NCBI GenBank assembly: GCA_017543805.1 | Contig: JAFYFK010000138.1 | Coordinates: 1-19,287, forward strand | Direction: 5' to 3' | DNA: 19,287 nucleotides | Source: Bacillota bacterium | GTDB lineage: Bacteria > Bacillota > Clostridia > Peptostreptococcales > Anaerovoracaceae | Shown here: positions 14,901 through 19,287 of the stretch, in pieces | How the letters are laid out: each line of letters begins with the position of its first letter | Numbering within the stretch: position 1 is the first letter of the stretch | Notes under the pieces: generated by a model | The model's input: the letters and a program-made list of their open reading frames with translations, nothing else | Told to the model about the DNA's origin: nothing | Databases searched by the model: none | Made by a program: the position numbers and the translations under genes

Positions 14901-15474
14901 CGGCGAGAACGTCAACGTCCTCTGCGTAGATACCGAAGTTTACTCCAACACCGGCGGTCAGTCCTCCAAGGCTACTCCGACCGCGGCTATCGCCAAGTTT
15001 GCCGCGTCCGGAAAGAAGACCAAGAAGAAGGACCTCGGTATGCTGGCTGTAAGCTACGGCTACATCTATGTTGCTCAGGTCGCTCTCGGCGCTGACAGGA
15101 ACCAGACCCTCAAGGCTATCAGGGAAGCTGAAAGCTACAACGGACCGTCCCTCGTCATCTGCTACGCTCCCTGCATCAACCACGGCATCAAGGTCGGTAT
15201 GGGACATTCCCAGGATCACACCAAGGACGCTGTAGACGCAGGTTACTGGGCAATGTGGAGATGGGATCCCCGCAAGGTCGGAACCGGCGAGAATCCGTTC
15301 ACGCTCGACTCCAAGAAGCCGACTAAGGATCTGAGAGAGTTCCTCGAAAGCGAAGTCCGTTACAAGAGCCTGCTGCAGAAGTTCCCGGATCAGGCGGAAC
15401 AGCTGCTCCAGAAGGCTGTAAAGGACCTCGGCGACAGAAACGCGTCCTACTTCAAGATGGCAGGACTCGAATAA
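11962..15474 (+). CDS. nifJ: Pyruvate:ferredoxin (flavodoxin) oxidoreductase
   Basis: This is a single-chain 1170-residue enzyme of anaerobic metabolism that converts pyruvate and CoA to acetyl-CoA and CO2, reducing ferredoxin. Domain order is standard: an N-terminal pyrimidine-binding domain (ATAHASYAFTEVAAIFPITPSS), a middle gamma-like domain, and an inserted 2[4Fe-4S] ferredoxin domain with C692, C695, C698, C702 and C746, C749, C752, C756. The C-terminal TPP domain has SGACAGCGETPYAKL, CGGAGC-type cysteines and GDGWAYDID from 963 through the VDTEVYSNTGGQSSKATP stretch. ATG 11962 is preferred because GAGAGGG lies 5 nt before it and MKALIKKTMDGN is the usual start; ATG 11944 lies upstream of that site. 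Codon use is extreme (Ile nearly all ATC, Phe TTC, Lys AAG), which marks a very highly expressed gene. It is monocistronic: a terminator follows. Confidence 0.96.
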   Translation: MKALIKKTMDGNTATAHASYAFTEVAAIFPITPSSTMAEMMDEWSATGRKNIFGKTVDIREMQSEGGASGVVHGSLQGGALTSTYTAAQGLMLMIPNMYKIAGELLPAVFHVAARGVAANALSIFGDHSDVMAIRQTGFCMLASSNVQDCFYMASVAHLAAIKGRLPFVHFFDGFRTSHEYQNIDVLDYEDLKELVDWDAVKAFRDNSLNPNHPHTRGVAENPDIYFQHREAVNKFYPPMPGIVQDYMDKINEMAGTNYKLFNYYGAEDADKVIVSMGSSCDTIKETIDFWNKKGMKLGLVEVHLFRPFSIDNFLAAFPKTVKKVAVLDRTKEPGSAGEPLYLDVVDAFSRRPGEKPLIVGGRYGLGSKEFTPNNVMSVYANLDAAEPKNQFTVGIIDDVTNKSLPPYEDFDSTPEGIVCFKFWGLGSDGTVSANKSAAKIIGDHTNFNIQAYFAYDSKKSGGLTVSHLRMGEPVIRSTYQIDKANFIACHNQAYVQKYDMADDLKDGGIFLLNTQWTPEELEKELPGHMKRMLATKHAQFYTLDAVDLAREIGLGGRINMIMQAAFFKLTEVLPVDDAIRYLKEEAEHSYGKNGRKVVEMNWAAIDKGVGEIKKIEVPASWADCKDDVKEFAPETPDWIKNVYTEMAAQRGNKLPVSTFNGREDGSFPMGVTAWEKRGVSVEVPTWDIDKCIQCNLCSYSCPHAVVRPVLLDEAEAAAAPANYPMKDATGHPGMKFHLTISALDCTGCGVCVNTCPKGALTMVPLHEVVEDSTVEFKYSMSVADKPISEKEKYTVKGSQFLRPYLQFSGACAGCGETPYAKLITQLYGRRLMVANSAGCSHIWSGSPETAYASGPDGKGPAWGCSLFEDTAEFGLGMFMGSNNVRKSVKAMAEEALKTADGELKEALQAWLDGFEEGEGSVERGDALEAALLKVKGSDDLLNRLYDRRDYFLKPSQWIIGGDGWAYDIDYGGLDHVLASGENVNVLCVDTEVYSNTGGQSSKATPTAAIAKFAASGKKTKKKDLGMLAVSYGYIYVAQVALGADRNQTLKAIREAESYNGPSLVICYAPCINHGIKVGMGHSQDHTKDAVDAGYWAMWRWDPRKVGTGENPFTLDSKKPTKDLREFLESEVRYKSLLQKFPDQAEQLLQKAVKDLGDRNASYFKMAGLE

Positions 15475-15502
15475 TCTGTTAAAAGCCCATAAGCTCAATA
15501 AT

Positions 15503-15535
15503 AAAGGATCCCGGGATGACCTCCCGGGATCTTTT
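15503..15535 (+). terminator. Rho-independent terminator after the oxidoreductase gene
   Basis: GATCCCGGG (15507-15515) pairs perfectly with CCCGGGATC (15523-15531) around a 7-nt loop, extended by an A-run/T-run pairing and ending in TTTT. It lies about 30 nt after the stop. Confidence 0.92.
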
Positions 15536-15545
15536 CTGTTATAAT
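15516..15545 (+). promoter_or_regulatory. Candidate promoter of ispH-rpsA, abutting the start codon
   Basis: A perfect TATAAT is at 15540-15545. ATGACC (15516-15521) at 18-nt spacing is a modest -35 box and sits in the loop of the upstream terminator. Transcription would begin at about 15552, only a couple of bases before ATG 15554, so the mRNA would be leaderless or nearly so. Confidence 0.5.
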
Positions 15546-15553
15546 AAAGCATT

Positions 15554-17593
15554 ATGAAACACACCATTACTCTTGCCGACCCGACCGGCTTCTGCTTCGG
15601 GGTAAAAAGAGCTGTCGATACAGCTTATAAAGAGATAGAGAGGGCCAACAGGGATGGGAAAGCCCTGTACTGCCTCGGCCAGCTGATCCACAACAAGAGC
15701 GTCACCGACGAACTGGAAGGCCTTGGCATGCGGACGATAAGCGCGCCGGAAGAGGCTGAAGACGGCGCCAGGGTGCTCATTAGGGCGCACGGAGAGCCGG
15801 ACAGCACTTACAGCGTGCTCAGGGAAAAGAATGTTGAGATCATAGACGCCACATGCCCGTTTGTGACGCGCATCCACGAAATCGCCAGAAGATCCGGCGC
15901 CGAAGGGCGCGGGCTTGTGGTCGTGGGGGACGCTAAGCATCCGGAGGTAAAAGGCATACTCGGATGCACGGATCATGCCGCCGGCGTCATATACAGCGCA
16001 GAGGAAGCCGCCGCGCTTTCGGAGCGCGTTTCCGGGCCTCTTACGGTAGTTGCGCAGACCACCATCCCTTCGGAAAAATTTTTACTGTGCACGGAATTTC
16101 TTAAAACCCAGAGAGACGATGTCCGGGTCTTCGACACCATCTGCAGCGCCACAAAAGAGAGGCAGGATGCCGCGAAACAGTTGGCGGAGCGCTCAGACGC
16201 AATGGTCGTCATCGGGGACCCGAACAGTTCAAATTCAAAAAAGCTTGCCGAAATTTGCAAAAAAGTATGCAAAAATGTTCAATTTATAGATAATCCCAAA
16301 GAATTGTCCTTGCAGGAATTTTCTAATAATTATATAATTGGCGTTGCGGCAGGTGCATCAGCGCCTGAACGTATAATTAAGGAGGTTATTGCTTACATGA
16401 GTGATTTATTCACCAACACCCAGGAAACAGAAGTTAACGAAATGGCCGCTTACATGGACGAGATCGAAAAGTCCCTTAAGCTGCCCGGAAGAGGCGAAGT
16501 CGTTACCGGCACCGCAGTTCAGGTCACCAAGGACTACGTTGTAGTCAACCTCGGCTGCAAGAAGGACGGAATGCTCCCCGTTGAGGAGATCACCCTCGAA
16601 GAAGGTCAGACTCTTACTGACATGTTCAAAGAAGGCGACGAAGTCCAGGCTAAGGTCATCAAGACCGACGACGGCGACGGAAACATCCTGCTTTCCAAGA
16701 AGAGACTCCAGTCCGGCGAGAACTGGGAAGAAATCAACGCGGCGTATGAGAACAAAGAAGTTATCAACGTCACTCTCGTCAAGGAAGTTAAGGGCGGCGT
16801 AATCGCTACCTGCAAGGAAGTGTCCGGCTTTATCCCGATGTCCCAGCTCTCCGACCACTACGTCGAGAACGCTGCAGAGTTCATCGGAAAGACTCTCCCC
16901 GTAAAGGTCACCAGAGTAGATCAGAAGAGAAACAAGGCTGTCTTCTCTCACAAGGCTTTCCTTACCGAAGAAAAGCACAAGAAGATCGCAGAGATCTGGG
17001 AGACCCTCAATGTGGGTGATGTAGTTGAAGGAAAGGTCATGAGATTCACCGACTACGGCGCGTTCGTAGACATCGGCGGCATCGACGGACTTCTCCATAT
17101 ATCCGAGATCTCCTGGGGCAAGCTTAAGCACCCGCAGGAAGCTCTTGAGATTGGCCAGGTCGTAAATGTAAAGATTCTGAGCATGAATCCGGAAAAGGGC
17201 AAGATCTCTCTCGGACTCAAGCAGAACAATCCGGAACCCTGGTCTGTCATCGACGAGCAGTATCAGGAGGGTCAGGTAATTACCGGCAAGGTAGTTCAGA
17301 TCAAGGAATACGGCGCATTCGTAGAGCTTGCTCCGGGCCTCGACGGACTGGTCCACATTTCCGAAGTTGCTCACAAGAGAGTCGGCAACATCAACGAAGA
17401 GCTCAAGATCGGCCAGGAAGTCCAGGCTAAGATCCTCGAGATCGACAAAGAGAGAAAGCGCATCTCCCTCAGCATCAAGGCCTGCCTCGAAGCAGCTCCC
17501 GCAGAAGAAGCTGCAGAAGCTCCGGCAGAGGAAGCCGCTCCAGCTGCAGCTGAAGAAGCTCCGGCAGCAGAGGCTCCCGCAGAGGAAGCATAA
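15554..17593 (+). CDS. ispH: Bifunctional IspH (HMBPP reductase) / 30S ribosomal protein S1 fusion
   Basis: This 679-residue fusion is of a type known in Clostridia. Residues 1-281 are a complete IspH, the [4Fe-4S] reductase that makes IPP and DMAPP at the end of the MEP isoprenoid pathway: the cluster cysteines C14 (GFCFGVKRA), C101 (DATCPFV) and C197 (TICSATKERQ) are present, as are the active-site regions LIHNKSV, RAHGEP and KHPEVKG. Residues 312-643 hold four S1 RNA-binding repeats (about 312-384, 400-466, 486-556, 573-643); the last two have the canonical YGAFV...GLxHISE core. An Ala/Glu/Pro-rich tail (about 645-679) ends the protein. The ATG is fixed by an in-frame stop 9 nt upstream and by the need for C14; no ribosome binding site precedes it. 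Codon use changes sharply at the junction. A terminator follows. Confidence 0.95.
   Translation: MKHTITLADPTGFCFGVKRAVDTAYKEIERANRDGKALYCLGQLIHNKSVTDELEGLGMRTISAPEEAEDGARVLIRAHGEPDSTYSVLREKNVEIIDATCPFVTRIHEIARRSGAEGRGLVVVGDAKHPEVKGILGCTDHAAGVIYSAEEAAALSERVSGPLTVVAQTTIPSEKFLLCTEFLKTQRDDVRVFDTICSATKERQDAAKQLAERSDAMVVIGDPNSSNSKKLAEICKKVCKNVQFIDNPKELSLQEFSNNYIIGVAAGASAPERIIKEVIAYMSDLFTNTQETEVNEMAAYMDEIEKSLKLPGRGEVVTGTAVQVTKDYVVVNLGCKKDGMLPVEEITLEEGQTLTDMFKEGDEVQAKVIKTDDGDGNILLSKKRLQSGENWEEINAAYENKEVINVTLVKEVKGGVIATCKEVSGFIPMSQLSDHYVENAAEFIGKTLPVKVTRVDQKRNKAVFSHKAFLTEEKHKKIAEIWETLNVGDVVEGKVMRFTDYGAFVDIGGIDGLLHISEISWGKLKHPQEALEIGQVVNVKILSMNPEKGKISLGLKQNNPEPWSVIDEQYQEGQVITGKVVQIKEYGAFVELAPGLDGLVHISEVAHKRVGNINEELKIGQEVQAKILEIDKERKRISLSIKACLEAAPAEEAAEAPAEEAAPAAAEEAPAAEAPAEEA
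16310..16338 (+). promoter_or_regulatory. Promoter-like sequence inside ispH, upstream of the S1 part
   Basis: A perfect TATAAT (16333-16338) is preceded at exactly 17 nt by TTGCAG (16310-16315). It lies in a markedly AT-rich tract (about 16240-16400) at the end of the IspH coding part. A transcript starting near 16345 would have a leader of about 50 nt before ATG 16397. The -35 match is only 3 of 6. Confidence 0.35.
16379..16386 (+). promoter_or_regulatory. Strong internal ribosome binding site before the S1 part
   Basis: AAGGAGGT is complementary to the 3' end of 16S rRNA; 11 nt separate GGAGG from the in-frame ATG 16397 (residue 282). The same bases encode the IKEV motif common at the IspH C-terminus, so selection on protein sequence explains part of it. 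Confidence 0.5.
16397..17593 (+). other. Possible separate translation unit for ribosomal protein S1 (398 aa, nested)
   Basis: From ATG 16397 (MSDLFTNTQETEV) the same frame would give a free four-repeat S1 protein of 398 residues, a normal size for Firmicutes S1-like proteins. Support: an AAGGAGGT upstream, a promoter-like sequence about 60 nt further up, and an abrupt switch to highly-expressed codon use exactly here (ATA is 8 of 21 isoleucines before it and 1 of 28 after). This is inference; the only certain unit is the fused frame. Confidence 0.4.
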
Positions 17594-17626
17594 GGAACAG
17601 CTTTTAACAGCCCAACCCGCTATAAG

Positions 17627-17653
17627 ACCCCGGCAGCATCGCCGGGGTTTTGT
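17627..17653 (+). terminator. Rho-independent terminator after ispH-rpsA
   Basis: CCCCGGC (17628-17634) pairs with GCCGGGG (17641-17647) around AGCATC, followed by TTTTGT. The flanking A-T pair extends the stem. Confidence 0.92.
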
Positions 17654-17689
17654 ATTGCTTTCAGTTCCCGGCGGCCGCGCACAACAGTA

Positions 17690-17719
17690 TTGTTAATCAG
17701 TCCTTTTATATGATAAAAT
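17690..17719 (+). promoter_or_regulatory. Candidate promoter of the GH18 gene
   Basis: TTGTTA (17690-17695), an 18-nt spacer, and TAAAAT (17714-17719) preceded by TGA, giving an extended -10 of the form TGnTAAAAT. The transcript start would be near 17726, about 42 nt before the chosen ATG. Confidence 0.45.
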
Positions 17720-17767
17720 TATTAAGTTATGGATTTAGGAAATTTCGGTCCGAAGGTGGATATTGGA

Positions 17768-19287
17768 ATGATAAAAAGACTTTTTATAATACTGGCCGCG
17801 GCGGTCCTTATGGTCATCCCCGCGGCGATCGCGAAGCAGGCGTTTGCCGCGGATAACATAGACAACAGCGTTTATGTGGAGGCGCCGCTTTATTTCAACG
17901 ATTCCAAGACGTCTGACACCGCGTGGCGGATAAAGGGCAACACTTATGTGACGCTTGGCGCCCTGCAGCGCTACGGCAGCACGGAAAAGCTGACCTTAGA
18001 CAGGGACGCTCTGCGCATATATTTCGACCCGGCGGATCTCGATCTCGAGATCGGGGACGCGGATACCACCGCCTTTATTCAGAAATACGCTGGACGCTGC
18101 TATATCCCGCTCAAGTCATTCAAAAATGACGTCTATGTATCTTTAAATGTCATATCCCAGCTTGCGCATCTGGATTATTACATCGACGGAGGCATGCTGT
18201 ATCTGAGCGACGGAACAGGCGAGGCGCCGCAGGCGGACAGCTTTAAGGACGCCGGGAGCATAGGGAGCGGCGGCGCAAAGGCCGCGGGCTCGCTTTCCGA
18301 CGGGACCGCTTCCAATACAAGGCTCTCCGCCGGCACTGCCGTAAGGAAGATCGGGGAGACAGCGTCCTTCTATAAGGTCGAGACCCGCGACGGCGAAATC
18401 TATTACATCAACAAGAGCGATTATTCCGAACAGTCGGGCAGCTCTGCCGGCAGTTCTTCCGGGACGTCCGCCGAAGGCCTGGACTTTGTCTTCAGGCCGA
18501 AGCGCAAGGACCTTCACGAAGGCGAGAAGATCAATATGGCCTGGATCCATGTGTCTCAGGAGACAGGGGTCACGAGCCTTATTCCTGATACGCCTAACCC
18601 GGGCTGCGAGATACTCTCTCCGACCTGGCTGCACCAGAACGTCAACGACAGCGGAAATATACAGAACCTCTGCGACCGGGGATTTGTCGACCTTGCTCAC
18701 GAAAACGGCTATGAGGTCTGGGTCGATGTGACCAACAAATTCAGTTCCAAGGGTTCTACCAATTACACCAGCGAGGTGCTGGCCAGCAAGCCTCTGAGGA
18801 GAAAGACCATTGCCCAGTACCTGCTTTACACCTGCCTTTACGACGGCGACGGGATCAACATAGACTACGAGACCGTCAAAGACGGGGACAGGGACAACTT
18901 TACGGCGTTTATGAGCGAACTGTCGGACTATTGCGGACGCCTTGGGCTTACGCTCTCGGCCGCGCTTCCGCCGTATTACAGCTGGTATGTTGAATTCGAT
19001 TACGCCCAGCTCGGAAAACTCTGCGACTACATAACCGTCATGAGCTACACTGAACGCACCACCAACGACAAGGCGCCCGGACCGATAGCTTCGAGGAGTT
19101 TTATCATCAAGACCGCGGAGGATCTGCTCCGCTACATGCCGGCGGAAAAGATACTGATGGGCGATCCGATGTACTGCGTGCTCTGGACCTGCAATTCCTC
19201 CGGAAGGGTGGTCTCGGCGACCACATACACCATGAAGCGCATCAGGGAGTTCGTGGACAGCTGGAAAGAAACGCCGGAGTGGGACGA
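17768..19287 (+). CDS. Secreted GH18-family glycosidase with N-terminal stalk-like and SH3-like domains (partial, runs off the right end)
   Basis: The frame stays open from ATG 17768 to the window edge (506 codons and no stop). Residues 1-27 are a signal peptide (MIKRLFII, a long Ala/Val/Ile core, then AFA before ADN). About 30-145 resembles the copper-amine-oxidase-N 'stalk' fold common in Firmicute surface proteins (GNTYVTLGALQRYG, CYIPLKSF). About 176-220 looks like a bacterial SH3 domain (NTRLSAGTAVRKI, FYKVETRDGEIYYI). A Ser/Gly-rich linker (221-236) leads to a GH18 domain: ILSPTWLHQN, VDLAHENGYEVWVDV, and the active-site strand D361-GINIDY-E368, with E368 the likely acid catalyst. The layout resembles YaaH/SleL-like cell-wall or cortex glycosidases. 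The start is chosen by AAGGTGG 8 nt upstream; ATG 17729 is in frame but weaker. Substrate and C-terminus are unknown. Confidence 0.85.
   Translation, partial: MIKRLFIILAAAVLMVIPAAIAKQAFAADNIDNSVYVEAPLYFNDSKTSDTAWRIKGNTYVTLGALQRYGSTEKLTLDRDALRIYFDPADLDLEIGDADTTAFIQKYAGRCYIPLKSFKNDVYVSLNVISQLAHLDYYIDGGMLYLSDGTGEAPQADSFKDAGSIGSGGAKAAGSLSDGTASNTRLSAGTAVRKIGETASFYKVETRDGEIYYINKSDYSEQSGSSAGSSSGTSAEGLDFVFRPKRKDLHEGEKINMAWIHVSQETGVTSLIPDTPNPGCEILSPTWLHQNVNDSGNIQNLCDRGFVDLAHENGYEVWVDVTNKFSSKGSTNYTSEVLASKPLRRKTIAQYLLYTCLYDGDGINIDYETVKDGDRDNFTAFMSELSDYCGRLGLTLSAALPPYYSWYVEFDYAQLGKLCDYITVMSYTERTTNDKAPGPIASRSFIIKTAEDLLRYMPAEKILMGDPMYCVLWTCNSSGRVVSATTYTMKRIREFVDSWKETPEWD

Noticed and set aside
14050..15567. 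A 505-codon open frame on the - strand across the end of the oxidoreductase gene and the terminator.
   Set aside because: Same antisense artefact of codon bias; it begins beyond the start of ispH and would cross the terminator hairpin.
16372..16377. A second TATAAT just before the internal AAGGAGGT.
   Set aside because: A transcript from it would start at or after the ribosome binding site, so it could not serve the internal ATG.
1..19287. CRISPR arrays, tRNA or rRNA genes, and transposable elements.
   Set aside because: No spaced repeat arrays, no cloverleaf-like sequences with conserved tRNA boxes and no transposase-like frames were seen on either strand.

Overview
The window looks like chromosome of an anaerobic member of the Firmicutes (Clostridia / Eubacteriales type), moderately GC-rich in its genes and AT-rich in its spacers. 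The evidence is a Gram-positive-style division and cell wall (dcw) cluster containing a PASTA-tailed class B penicillin-binding protein and DivIB, a single-chain pyruvate:ferredoxin oxidoreductase, an IspH-ribosomal protein S1 fusion of the kind known from Clostridia, strong AGGAGG-type ribosome binding sites, and simple hairpin-plus-T-run terminators. I cannot name a species.

Positions 1-10708 hold one tightly packed dcw operon on the + strand: mraZ, rsmH, ftsL, a spoVD/ftsI-type PBP, murF, mraY, murD, ftsW/spoVE, murG and ftsQ/divIB. Gaps are 18 nt or less and six of the nine junctions overlap (ATGA, TGATG or TAATG junctions, or the proposed longer murD-ftsW overlap). Together these genes make UDP-MurNAc-pentapeptide (MurD, MurF), move it to lipid I and lipid II (MraY, MurG), polymerise and crosslink it at the septum (SEDS protein plus class B PBP), and hold the divisome together (FtsL, DivIB). 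MraZ is the likely autoregulator, and tandem 10-bp repeats matching the known MraZ box lie at the extreme left edge. murE, murC, murB, ftsA and ftsZ are not in the window.

Positions 10709-11961 form an AT-rich break: two small divergent XRE-family regulators with well-formed promoters and striking inverted and direct repeats between them, then a small zinc-ribbon protein on the - strand, separated by a bidirectional terminator.

Positions 11962-15474 encode pyruvate:ferredoxin oxidoreductase with the codon use of a very highly expressed gene. A strong terminator follows, and a consensus -10 box lies almost directly against the start of ispH-rpsA (15554-17593). In that fused gene the codon use switches sharply at the domain boundary, where an AT-rich tract carries a promoter-like sequence and an AAGGAGGT ribosome binding site, so S1 may also be made on its own.

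After another terminator and a promoter, a secreted three-part protein (stalk-like domain, SH3-like domain, GH18 glycosidase) runs off the right edge. No tRNA, rRNA, CRISPR array, insertion sequence or phage structural gene was seen.
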